DNA of 12,624 bases from Desulfuromusa sp. Its GTDB lineage: Bacteria > Desulfobacterota > Desulfuromonadia > Desulfuromonadales > Geopsychrobacteraceae. Position numbers and translations under genes: made by a program. Below are positions 1 through 6,600 of this stretch, in pieces. The stretch is taken from assembly GCA_030590745.1 (NCBI GenBank), contig JAUVCS010000008.1, forward strand, positions 1-12,624. Reading direction: 5' to 3'. The notes under the pieces are model-generated. The model worked only from the letters and a program-made list of their open reading frames with translations, searched no databases and was not told the origin of the DNA. Within the stretch, counting starts at the first letter, position 1. Each line of letters begins with the position of its first letter.

Positions 1-139
1 GATGGTCATGCCCGGAGATAATATCTCCATAACGGCAGAATTGATCACCCCGATCGCCATGGATAAAGAACTACGCTTTGCAATCCGCGAAGGTGGCCGA
101 ACTGTCGGTGCCGGTGTGGTCAGTGAAGTTGTCGAGTAA
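1..139 (+). CDS. tuf: Elongation factor Tu, C-terminal end (partial)
   Basis: These are the last 45 codons of EF-Tu, the GTPase that carries aminoacyl-tRNA to the ribosomal A site. The frame runs from base 2 to the TAA at 137-139. The encoded segment contains MVMPGDN, followed by [16 protein letters not shown], the nearly invariant end of EF-Tu domain III, which contacts the aminoacyl-tRNA. The 5' part, including the GTPase domain, lies outside the window. A tuf gene just before rpmG, tRNA-Trp, secE and nusG is a common bacterial order. Many bacteria carry a second tuf after rpsL-rpsG-fusA, and the downstream end of this window heads in that direction, but that copy is not visible here. The stop codon lies in the stem of a perfect 7-bp hairpin (see 134-177). 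Confidence 0.97.
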   Translation, partial: MVMPGDNISITAELITPIAMDKELRFAIREGGRTVGAGVVSEVVE

Positions 140-177
140 TATTAGTGAATTACTCCCCTTTGCTGCTGGCAAAAGGG
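134..177 (+). other. Two abutting hairpins at the tuf stop codon
   Basis: The first stem pairs GAGTAAT (134-140) with ATTACTC (149-155): 7 perfect base pairs, an 8-base loop, and the tuf TAA inside the 5' arm. The second stem begins at the next base. CCC-TTT-GC (156-163) pairs with GC-AAA-GGG (169-177) around a 5-base loop, with A174 bulged. Because 155 and 156 are adjacent, the two could stack. The bases after 177 are AATTAAG, not a run of T, so this does not look like a normal intrinsic terminator. It may pause polymerase or mark a processing or stability point between abundant tuf mRNA and the genes downstream. The pairing is visible in the sequence; the function is inferred. Confidence 0.45.
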
Positions 178-195
178 AATTAAGAGGTAAGTGCT

Positions 196-345
196 ATGCG
201 TGACATTGTCACTCTTGCTTGTACTGAGTGTAAGCAACGAAATTACACGACGACGAAAAACAAGCGAAACACTCCAGACAAGCTGGAGTTTAACAAGTAC
301 TGTCGCTTCTGCCGGAAGCACACCCCCCATAAGGAAACTAAATAG
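196..345 (+). CDS. rpmG: 50S ribosomal protein L33, zinc-binding form
   Basis: This encodes a 49-residue L33, a small protein of the large ribosomal subunit near the tRNA exit site. It begins [19 protein letters not shown] and contains cysteines 9, 12, 36 and 39 in two CxxC pairs. These form the zinc ribbon of the four-cysteine (C+) L33 type. The ATG at 196 is preceded by AAGAGG (182-187) at normal spacing, and the length is normal for the family. It lies 56 bases after tuf and 32 bases before tRNA-Trp, so all three are probably on one transcript. Its stop TAG at 343-345 overlaps a stem in which ACCCCC (322-327) can pair with GGGGGT (345-350). The identification is firm from the cysteine pattern, size and context. 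The gene is too short for a 60-codon ORF cutoff and is easy to miss. Confidence 0.96.
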   Translation: MRDIVTLACTECKQRNYTTTKNKRNTPDKLEFNKYCRFCRKHTPHKETK

Positions 346-377
346 GGGGTAACGGCGGGAAACCAGGATAGAATTGT

Positions 378-454
378 AGGCCAGTAGCTCTAACGGCTAG
401 AGCACCGGACTCCAAATCCGGGTGTTGGGGGTTCGAATCCCTCCTGGCCTGCCA
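378..454 (+). tRNA. tRNA-Trp (anticodon CCA)
   Basis: A complete cloverleaf can be folded by hand. The acceptor stem AGGCCAG (378-384) pairs perfectly with CTGGCCT (444-450). The D stem is GCTC/GAGC (387-390, 400-403). The anticodon stem CCGGA/TCCGG encloses the loop CTCCAAA, with anticodon CCA at 412-414. The T stem GGGGG/CCCTC has one G-U pair and the loop TTCGAAT. G451 is the discriminator base, as in bacterial tRNA-Trp, and CCA (452-454) is encoded in the genome. The gene lies between rpmG and secE in the same direction, so it is probably cut from a polycistronic transcript by RNase P and a 3' nuclease. The same gene order is known in other bacteria. Confidence 0.97.
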
Positions 455-492
455 TAAATGCGAACTAGTACCTCAGCGAGGCCAATAGATCG

Positions 493-678
493 ATGTTTGG
501 AAAATTAAACGAGTTTTTAGCCAATGTCAAAGCAGAACTGAAGAAGGTTACCTGGCCATCTAAGAAAGATACCTATGCTTCAACGATGGTTGTAATTGTC
601 TTGGTGGTGGTTTGTGCGATCTTTCTTGGTGGTGTCGATGTGATTCTTTCGCGCCTTATCCGCCTGATTCTCGGTTGA
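493..678 (+). CDS. secE: Preprotein translocase subunit SecE
   Basis: This encodes SecE, the small essential subunit that clamps SecY in the SecYEG channel of the inner membrane. The protein has 61 residues, the short single-span form found in most bacteria; E. coli SecE has three spans. Residues 1-20 form an amphipathic helix, followed by the conserved KKVTWPS motif at 17-23. A single hydrophobic membrane segment spans about 31-52, rich in Val, Ile and Leu, and a short basic-hydrophobic tail follows. The ATG at 493 has only a modest upstream GAGG (478-481), but no alternative start explains the family N-terminus better. It lies 38 bases after tRNA-Trp and 19 bases before nusG, the usual secE-nusG pairing. 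Confidence 0.97.
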   Translation: MFGKLNEFLANVKAELKKVTWPSKKDTYASTMVVIVLVVVCAIFLGGVDVILSRLIRLILG

Positions 679-697
679 GGAGAAAAAGGACTTTACC

Positions 698-1231
698 ATG
701 ACAATGAAATGGTACGGCGTTCATACCTATTCAGGGTATGAAAATAAGGTCAAATTAAGCCTTGAAGAGCGGATTCGTTCGATGGCTGTGGAAGACCATT
801 TTGAGGAGATTTTAATCCCCTCAGAGACTGTGGTTGAAATGCGTAAAGGTGAGCGTAAAACCTCGTTGCGCAAGTTTTTTCCCGGCTATATTCTGGTGCG
901 TATGGAGCTCAATGATGATACCTGGCATGTTGTCACTGGAACCTCGAAGGTCACTGGTTTCGTTGGCGGCGGGCAAACTCCCCCGGTTATTTCTGATGCT
1001 GAAGTGGCAAAGATTACCGATCGGATGGAAGAGGGAATTGAGAAGCCGAAGCCAAAGGTTGAATTTGAGATTGGTGAGACGGTTCGTGTTGTTGATGGAC
1101 CATTTCTTAACTTTACCGGCATGGTGGAGGACGTTCGTCCTGATCGTGGCACGTTGAAGGTTATGGTTAGTATTTTCGGTCGGGTTACCCCCGTGGAATT
1201 AGAATTTATACAGGTTGAAAAAACCAGCTGA
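698..1231 (+). CDS. nusG: Transcription termination/antitermination factor NusG
   Basis: NusG binds the beta' clamp of elongating RNA polymerase, affects pausing, and links it to Rho or to ribosomal protein S10. The 177-residue protein has an NGN domain at about residues 4-112, with [12 protein letters not shown] near the start and [10 protein letters not shown] at about 60-69. A C-terminal KOW domain follows at about 125-162, with [11 protein letters not shown]. The ATG at 698 is chosen because AGGA (687-690) lies 7 bases upstream; an in-frame ATG at 704 would be spaced too far. The length is normal and no insertion is present. The gene follows secE and precedes rplK, the common bacterial order. 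Its TGA is the entire loop of a 5-bp hairpin (1224-1236). Confidence 0.98.
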   Translation: MTMKWYGVHTYSGYENKVKLSLEERIRSMAVEDHFEEILIPSETVVEMRKGERKTSLRKFFPGYILVRMELNDDTWHVVTGTSKVTGFVGGGQTPPVISDAEVAKITDRMEEGIEKPKPKVEFEIGETVRVVDGPFLNFTGMVEDVRPDRGTLKVMVSIFGRVTPVELEFIQVEKTS

Positions 1232-1236
1232 GCTGG
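1224..1236 (+). other. Hairpin with the nusG stop codon as its loop
   Basis: CCAGC (1224-1228) pairs with GCTGG (1232-1236) and leaves exactly TGA, the nusG stop codon, as a three-base loop. The stem is short but perfect and lies 31 bases before the rplK start. In E. coli, L1 represses the L11-L1 operon by binding RNA near the start of rplK, so this leader is where such a site might be. I could not match the known L1 target clearly, so the operator role is unproven. Confidence 0.3.
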
Positions 1237-1266
1237 GATACGTTTCGTTCGTTTAAGGAGTCAGTA

Positions 1267-1689
1267 ATGGCCAAGAAAATTATTGGACAGATTAAATTGC
1301 AGATCCCTGCGGGGCAGGCAAACCCTTCCCCTCCGGTTGGTCCAGCACTTGGACAGCATGGGGTCAACATCATGGAGTTTTGCAAACACTTTAACTCTAA
1401 GACCCAGGAACAGGCCGGTTTGATCACCCCGGTGGTGATTACGGTTTATGCTGATCGTTCCTTTTCCTATATTACCAAAACACCGCCTGCAGCTGTTTTG
1501 TTGCTGCGTGCAGCGAAATTAAAAAAGGGTTCTGGTGTCCCGAATAAGGAGAAGGTGGGTAAGGTTACCAAGGATCAGGTTCTTGAGATCGCTCGCCTGA
1601 AGATGCCTGACCTCAATGCTTTCTCGGAAGAAGCGGCAATGCGGATCATTGAAGGCACTGCGCGTAGCATGGGAATAGAAGTCGCCTGA
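1267..1689 (+). CDS. rplK: 50S ribosomal protein L11
   Basis: L11 sits at the base of the ribosomal stalk, binds the GTPase-associated region of 23S rRNA, and is part of the thiostrepton target. The protein has 140 residues. The N-terminal domain carries [20 protein letters not shown] at about 13-32, including the conserved proline pair P22-P23 involved in thiostrepton sensitivity. The C-terminal rRNA-binding domain starts near residue 72 and includes [13 protein letters not shown] and GKVTKDQV. The ATG at 1267 follows AAGGAG (1255-1260) with good spacing. It lies 35 bases after nusG and 24 bases before rplA, so coupled expression with rplA is likely. Its TGA stop lies in the loop of a 5-bp hairpin, TCGCC (1682-1686) with GGCGA (1693-1697). 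Confidence 0.98.
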   Translation: MAKKIIGQIKLQIPAGQANPSPPVGPALGQHGVNIMEFCKHFNSKTQEQAGLITPVVITVYADRSFSYITKTPPAAVLLLRAAKLKKGSGVPNKEKVGKVTKDQVLEIARLKMPDLNAFSEEAAMRIIEGTARSMGIEVA

Positions 1690-1713
1690 AGCGGCGAGTC
1701 GTGGAGATAGAAG

Positions 1714-2415
1714 ATGGCAACAGGTAAAAATATCAAAAATGCTAAAGAGTTGGTTGATCGTTCTCAGCTCTATGGACTTGAGGAAGCTTTGGAACTGCTT
1801 AAGAAAGGTTCCTATGCAAAGTTCGATGAAACAGTGGACTTGAGTGTCCGCTTAGGTGTCGACCCGCGCAAGGCTGATCAAATGATCCGTGGTGCAGTTG
1901 TTTTGCCAAACGGTCTTGGTAAGACTATTCGGGTGCTGGTCTTTGCCAAGGGAGAAAAAGCGCAGGAAGCAGAGGCTGCTGGTGCAGACTATGTTGGTGC
2001 GGAGGATCTCGCTGAAAAGATCAAGGGCGGCTGGTTCGATTTTGATACGGCCATCGCTTCACCGGATATGATGGGTGTTGTCGGGAAGATAGGTCGTGTC
2101 CTGGGTCCACGTGGTTTGATGCCTAACCCTAAGGTTGGTACCGTCACCATGGACGTGACACGCGCTATTGAAGAGGCTAAATCGGGAAAGGTTGAATACC
2201 GGGTTGAAAAGGCTGGTATTATTCACGCCCCGGTTGGTAAGGTTTCTTTTGATGTTGAGAAGCTCAAAGAAAATATCATGATGCTGATCGATGTCCTGAT
2301 CAAGGCAAAGCCGTCAACAGCTAAGGGAACTTACCTGAAGAAGGTTACATTGACCAGTACCATGGGTGCGGGTATCAATCTCGATATTCCACAATTACAG
2401 GCTTTATTCAAGTAG
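1714..2415 (+). CDS. rplA: 50S ribosomal protein L1
   Basis: L1 forms the mobile L1 stalk at the tRNA exit side of the large subunit. In well-studied bacteria it also represses translation of its own operon. The 233-residue length matches the family. The signature [18 protein letters not shown] is at about 123-140, in domain II. The N-terminal and C-terminal parts together form the rRNA-binding domain I, ending with the conserved [10 protein letters not shown] segment. The ATG at 1714 follows GGAG (1703-1706) with 7 bases of spacing. The gene is 24 bases after rplK. Its TAG stop overlaps the end of a perfect 7-bp hairpin at 2408-2427. The 3' end may also hold a promoter for rplJ (see 2350-2378). 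Confidence 0.98.
   Translation: MATGKNIKNAKELVDRSQLYGLEEALELLKKGSYAKFDETVDLSVRLGVDPRKADQMIRGAVVLPNGLGKTIRVLVFAKGEKAQEAEAAGADYVGAEDLAEKIKGGWFDFDTAIASPDMMGVVGKIGRVLGPRGLMPNPKVGTVTMDVTRAIEEAKSGKVEYRVEKAGIIHAPVGKVSFDVEKLKENIMMLIDVLIKAKPSTAKGTYLKKVTLTSTMGAGINLDIPQLQALFK
2350..2378 (+). promoter_or_regulatory. Candidate sigma-70-type promoter for rplJ-rplL
   Basis: TTGACC (2350-2355, 5 of 6 consensus bases) is followed after 17 bases by TATCAA (2373-2378, 4 of 6). It lies inside the 3' end of rplA. A start near 2385 would give a leader of about 205 bases containing the L10-leader fold. E. coli has a separate promoter ahead of rplJ, which makes the location plausible. It rests only on two hexamers and their spacing, so it is a weak call. 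Confidence 0.3.
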
Positions 2416-2427
2416 GTAATTACTTGA
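2408..2427 (+). other. Perfect 7-bp hairpin at the rplA stop codon
   Basis: TCAAGTA (2408-2414) pairs with TACTTGA (2421-2427) around the 6-base loop GGTAAT. The rplA stop TAG (2413-2415) spans the top of the 5' arm and the first loop base. No T-run follows, so simple intrinsic termination is unlikely. It directly precedes the L10-leader region and may separate or stabilise the rplKA part of the message. Confidence 0.4.
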
Positions 2428-2430
2428 TTG

Positions 2431-2531
2431 CAGGCTCAGAGTCAAAGACAGCAGGTATGCAAAGCATTTAATGGATGACCACCTGCCGAGGCTATCGGGT
2501 GCTGTGACGACACAGTCGTCTCTCTCCCCCC
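2431..2531 (+). promoter_or_regulatory. L10 leader (ribosomal protein autoregulatory RNA)
   Basis: The 174-base gap before rplJ contains the hallmarks of the known L10 leader RNA, to which L10 or the L10-L7/L12 complex binds to repress rplJ-rplL. The sequence GTCAAAGACAGCAGGT (2441-2456) is followed later by ACCTGCCGAGG (2481-2491). GCAGGT (2451-2456) pairs with ACCTGC (2481-2486), and ATGC/GCAT (2457-2460, 2464-2467) forms an inner stem with an AAA loop. Downstream, CTGTG (2502-2506) pairs with CACAG (2511-2515). An alternative stem, GACGA (2506-2510) with TCGTC (2516-2520), cannot form at the same time. A C/T-rich tract (2519-2532) follows. Assignment to the family rests on motif recognition and location; the exact boundaries are approximate. 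Confidence 0.8.
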
Positions 2532-2547
2532 TCAACTCGACTTGGGC

Positions 2548-2562
2548 GGGATATTATATCCC
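2548..2562 (+). promoter_or_regulatory. Hairpin just upstream of the rplJ ribosome binding site
   Basis: GGGATA (2548-2553) pairs with TATCCC (2557-2562) around TTA, a perfect 6-bp stem. The rplJ ribosome binding site AAAGGAGGA starts 13 bases later (2575-2583). The G-run 2544-2550 could instead pair with the C-run 2526-2531, giving a competing structure. A role in controlling access to the ribosome binding site is inferred from position only. Confidence 0.4.
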
Positions 2563-2589
2563 AGGATCTTAACGAAAGGAGGAGAGTAT

Positions 2590-3108
2590 ATGAATAGAAC
2601 AGAAAAAGAACAGATTGTTCAGGACTTAACCAAACGTCTGACAGAAACACAAGCAACGTTTCTGGCTGATTACCGTGGGATTAATGTTGAACAGGCTACT
2701 CAACTGCGGCGTGAATTAACCCAAGCCGGGGTTGAATACCGGGTGGTTAAAAATAATCTGCTGAAACTGGCGGCACAGGGCACTCCAGCCGAGGCGCTAC
2801 AGCCTTACTGCGCCGGTCCCACAGCGATTGCGTTGTCTGGTACCGATCCGGTTGCTCCCGCTAAAATTCTCAGCAAGTTTGCCAAAGAAATTGATGCATT
2901 CGAACTGAAAGCTGGAGTTTTGAGTGGTAAACTGCTCTCGGTTGCGGAAATCAGTGCTTTAGCTGCTTTACCGAGCCGTGAAGAGCTACTGGCTAAGGCT
3001 TTGAGCTCCATGAATGCTCCAATAACTAATTTTGTTGGAACTATGGCTGCAATACCTCGTTCACTGGTTCAGGTGTTGAATTCTATTGGTCAGAACAAAG
3101 CTGCATAA
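2590..3108 (+). CDS. rplJ: 50S ribosomal protein L10 (P0)
   Basis: L10 anchors the L7/L12 dimers to the ribosomal stalk base and, with L7/L12, represses its own mRNA. The ATG at 2590 gives 172 residues beginning [10 protein letters not shown]. It is preceded by an excellent AAAGGAGGA (2575-2583). The reading frame stays open upstream to a TTG at 2542, but that start lacks a ribosome binding site and would add 16 residues not typical of the family. The N-terminal rRNA-binding domain includes [20 protein letters not shown] (25-44) and [12 protein letters not shown] (50-61). The C-terminal helix at about 150-172 is the docking site for L7/L12 dimers. rplL follows after 45 bases. Confidence 0.97.
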   Translation: MNRTEKEQIVQDLTKRLTETQATFLADYRGINVEQATQLRRELTQAGVEYRVVKNNLLKLAAQGTPAEALQPYCAGPTAIALSGTDPVAPAKILSKFAKEIDAFELKAGVLSGKLLSVAEISALAALPSREELLAKALSSMNAPITNFVGTMAAIPRSLVQVLNSIGQNKAA

Positions 3109-3153
3109 ATTAATAAAAAACCTTAAGTTATAAACATAAATTTGGAGGAAAAA

Positions 3154-3531
3154 ATGGCTGAAATTACTAAAGAGCAAGTTGTAGAATTTATTGAAAAAAT
3201 GACCGTTCTGGAAATGTCAGAGTTCGTTAAGGAACTTGAAGAGAAATTTGGTGTGTCTGCTGCAGCTCCGGTTGCCGCTGCTGCAGCTCCTGCTGCTGAT
3301 GCTGCTGCCGCTGAAGAACAGACTGAGTTTGATGTTATTCTGACCAGTTTTGGTGAGAAGAAAATTAATGTTATCAAGGCTGTTCGTTCTATCACTGGTC
3401 TGGGCCTGAAAGAAGCCAAAGAATTGGTTGATGGAGCTCCTGGTACAGTTAAGGAAGGGGTTTCCAAGGACGAGGCCGCTGATGTTCAGAAGCAACTTGA
3501 AGAAGCTGGCGCCAGTGTGGAGCTGAAATAG
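3154..3531 (+). CDS. rplL: 50S ribosomal protein L7/L12
   Basis: L7/L12 forms the flexible stalk dimers that recruit and stimulate the translational GTPases EF-Tu and EF-G. The ATG at 3154 gives 125 residues. A TTG at 3142 overlaps the ribosome binding site GGAGG (3144-3148), so the longer version is rejected. Residues 1-33 are the dimerisation and L10-binding domain. About 35-53 is an alanine-rich hinge with prolines. About 57-125 is the globular factor-binding domain, with [20 protein letters not shown] (59-78) and [15 protein letters not shown] (82-96). The leader before it (3109-3153) is AT-rich with little visible structure and a strong ribosome binding site. That fits the need for several copies of L7/L12 per L10. 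Confidence 0.98.
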   Translation: MAEITKEQVVEFIEKMTVLEMSEFVKELEEKFGVSAAAPVAAAAAPAADAAAAEEQTEFDVILTSFGEKKINVIKAVRSITGLGLKEAKELVDGAPGTVKEGVSKDEAADVQKQLEEAGASVELK

Positions 3532-3557
3532 CTGCTACTACCCCCTAGTGTGTTTTT

Positions 3558-3586
3558 AGCCAAGGCCGCCTGGTGCGGCCTTGGCT
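3558..3586 (+). terminator. Strong hairpin between rplL and rpoB (likely attenuator or processing site)
   Basis: AGCCAAGGCCGC (3558-3569) pairs perfectly with GCGGCCTTGGCT (3575-3586) around the loop CTGGT, a 12-bp GC-rich stem. It begins 26 bases after the rplL stop. What follows is ATTGTCGTTG rather than a continuous T-run, so full intrinsic termination is unlikely. In E. coli this same gap holds a partial terminator and an RNase III processing site that lower rpoBC output relative to ribosomal proteins. A similar role here is a reasoned inference from position and structure. Confidence 0.65.
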
Positions 3587-3595
3587 ATTGTCGTT

Positions 3596-3669
3596 GTCAG
3601 CCCGGTAAGTTGCCGGGGTGGATCTTTCTTTAGGTCCCGATTGGTGTCAGCCGGGGTTACTTTACCCCG
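3596..3669 (+). promoter_or_regulatory. Structured rpoB leader with a repeated 8-mer
   Basis: GCCGGGGT occurs twice (3612-3619 and 3650-3657), each copy lying downstream of or within a GTCAGCC sequence (3596-3602, 3646-3652). CCCGG (3601-3605) can pair with CCGGG (3613-3617). CGGGGT (3652-3657) can pair with ACCCCG (3664-3669), which ends 12 bases before the rpoB ribosome binding site. The upstream copy of CGGGGT (3614-3619) could pair with the same ACCCCG, so the folds compete. Repeats and pairings are seen directly; any regulatory function is inferred. Confidence 0.35.
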
Positions 3670-3693
3670 CGAACCGACCCCAAAGGAGAAAAC

Positions 3694-6600
3694 ATGGCGT
3701 ATTCGTTTGCGAATAACCCGCTCCTCAGGAAGCACTTTGCAAAGGTTACGAATATCATTGATATTCCAAACCTCATTGATATTCAAAAAACTTCTTATAA
3801 AAGGTTTTTACAGGCGGAACTCCCCTCTTCCGAGCGAAAGCAACGAGGGTTGGAGTCGGTTTTCCGCTCTGTTTTCCCAATTCATGATTTTAGTGATACC
3901 TGCTCCATGGAGTATGTCTCCTATAGTCTAGGGCCACCAAAATATGATGAAGAGGAGTGCCATCAACGTGGCATGACCTTCGCCGCTCCAATTAAAGTCA
4001 AGGTTCGACTTGTGAGCTGGGATGTCGACAAAGAAGCTGGTACTCAGTCGATTCGTGACATCAAGGAGCAGGAGGTCTATTTTGGTGAAAGTCCCCTGAT
4101 GACGGAGAATGGAACCTTTATTATCAATGGCACAGAGCGGGTTATCGTCAGCCAGCTGCATCGTTCGCCGGGGGTTTTCTTTTCCCATGATAAAGGGAAG
4201 ACCCATTCCAGCGGTAAAATACTTTTCAGTGCGCGGGTTATCCCTTACCGTGGCTCATGGCTCGATTTTGATTTTGATCACAAGGATCTTCTTTGGGTTC
4301 GCATCGATCGGCGGCGTAAACTTCCAGCGACCGTACTGCTGAAAGCTCTCGGCTATACAACTGAAGAGCTGCTCAAATACTACTATGATTTTGAAGAGAT
4401 CTCCTGGGATGGGAAAAGTTATGCCAAAAAGGTTAACTTTGACCTTCTGGCTGGTAAACGTGCCAGTTCGGATGTCCTCTCTGCTTCAGGTGAAGTGCTG
4501 GTTAAAGAGAACCGTAAATTTACCCGCGCCGCTATCCGCAAGCTCAATGATGAGGGGATAGAATCGATTCCGATCACGGCAGAGGATCTGGTCGGACAGG
4601 TTGTTGTCAGCGATATTGTTGATGAAGCCACCGGTGAGGTGCTGCTGGAGTGTAATGGTGAACTGACTGAGGCAAAACTAGAAGAATTGAGGGAGAAAAA
4701 GATTGATACCTTCTCCATCTTATTCGTCGACCATCTCTATGTCGGTTCCTATATCAGTGATACATTGCGGGTTGACAAAGTTGAGACGGCTGAGGATGCA
4801 ATTATAGAGATTTTCCGCCGCTTACGGCCCGGTGACCCACCAACCATCAGAACTGCTACGACCCTGTTTGAAAGTCTGTTTTTTAACCCCGATCGGTATG
4901 ATATTTCGGCCGTTGGCCGCCTGAAGCTCAATCATAAACTCGGGGTTGACAGTCCCTTGGAACTGTCGACTTTGACCAAAGAAGATGTTCTGGGTGTGGT
5001 TCGTTATCTTGTCGGTCTCCGCGATAGTGAGGGGACAGTTGATGATATTGATCACTTGGGTAATCGTCGGGTCAGAGCGGTTGGTGAACTGCTTGAAAAT
5101 CAGTATCGGGTTGGTCTGGTACGGATGGAGCGGGCGATTAAAGAGCGGATGAGTTTGCAGGATGTTGATAGCTTGATGCCGCATGATTTGATCAATTCCA
5201 AACCTGTTTCAGCGGTGGTTAAAGAATTTTTTGGTTCATCTCAGCTTTCGCAGTTTATGGATCAAACCAATCCGCTTTCCGAGGTGACTCATAAGCGTCG
5301 TTTGTCAGCATTGGGACCGGGTGGTTTGACTCGGGAGCGGGCTGGTTTTGAAGTACGGGACGTTCATCCTACCCACTATGGGCGGGTCTGTCCGATTGAG
5401 ACCCCCGAGGGGCCGAATATCGGCTTGATTGCTTCTTTGGCAACCTATGCTCGGATTAATGAATATGGCTTTGTTGAGACCCCCTACCGGATTGTTAAAG
5501 ATGGTCAGGTCAGCTCAGAGATAAAATATTTCTCAGCACTCGAAGAAGAGGGGCACGCAATTGCCCAGGCAAATGCGCCGATTGATGACGAAGGTATCTT
5601 TGTCAATGAATTAGTCAATGTGCGTCAAACTGGCGAGTTTTTACTCTTGCCACCCGACCAGATTGATTTAATGGATGTATCACCGAAGCAGATTGTTTCG
5701 GTTGCTGCTGCTTTGATCCCGTTCCTGGAAAATGATGATGCTAACCGGGCCCTGATGGGTTCCAATATGCAGCGTCAGGCTGTGCCGCTGTTGCGTACCG
5801 ATGCTCCTCTGGTTGGTACGGGTATGGAGCGAATTGTTGCCCATGATTCGGGGAACTCGGTTATCGCCCGCCATAGCGGTGCTGTGGAGAGCGTTGATGC
5901 TGATCGGATTGTGGTTCAGATAGATGATCAGGATATTGATGAGACAGGTGCTAGTGTCGATATTTATAATCTTCATAAGTTCAGCCGCTCTAATCAGAAC
6001 ACCTGTATCAATCAGAAGCCGATTGTCAAAGTTGGGGACAAGATTATCCGTGGTGAGGTTATTGCGGATGGTCCTTCTACTCAGTGGGGTGAATTAGCTC
6101 TTGGTCAGAACGTTCTGGTCGCATTTATGCCGTGGCACGGTTACAACTTTGAAGATTCGATCCTGATTTCTGAAAAAATTGTTCAGGATGACCGCTATAC
6201 CTCGATTCATATTGAGGAATTTGAGTGTGTTGCCCGGGATACCAAGCTTGGGAAAGAAGAAATTACCGATGATATTCCCAACCTTGGAGAAGATGCTTTA
6301 AGTGACCTGGATGAATCCGGAATAATCCGTATTGGTGCAAGTGTCAAATCTGGAGATATTCTGGTTGGAAAGATCACCCCGAAAGGGGAGACTCAACTCT
6401 CTCCTGAAGAGAAACTGCTGCGGGCAATTTTTGGAGAAAAAGCCGGCGATGTCAGGGATACTTCATTACGGGTACCTCCGGGTGAAGAGGGTGTTATTAT
6501 CGGTGCCCGGGTTTTCTCCCGTAAGGGTTTTGATAAAGATGCCCGGACTGAGCAGATTGAAGCACGTGAAATTGAAAAGCTACTGAAGGATCGAGAAGAT

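Noticed and set aside
834..1157. Plus-strand open frame inside nusG in another frame
   Set aside because: It is out of frame with a conserved full-length NusG, and its composition looks like a frame shadow.
1206..1427. Minus-strand open frame across the nusG-rplK junction
   Set aside because: It lies opposite two firmly identified genes, has no recognisable domain, and no ribosome binding site stands out. The many other antisense open frames across rpoB and rpoC were rejected for the same reasons.
2542..2589. Longer rplJ start at a TTG, adding 16 residues
   Set aside because: The added residues run through the ribosome binding site and the upstream hairpin, and they do not match the family N-terminus. 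ATG at 2590 has a strong ribosome binding site.
3142..3153. Longer rplL start at a TTG
   Set aside because: The TTG overlaps the GGAGG that serves the ATG at 3154, so it cannot be the start used with that site.
4419..4718. Alanine- and serine-rich antisense frame opposite the rpoB lobe region
   Set aside because: It mirrors rpoB codon bias and has no family features or ribosome binding site.
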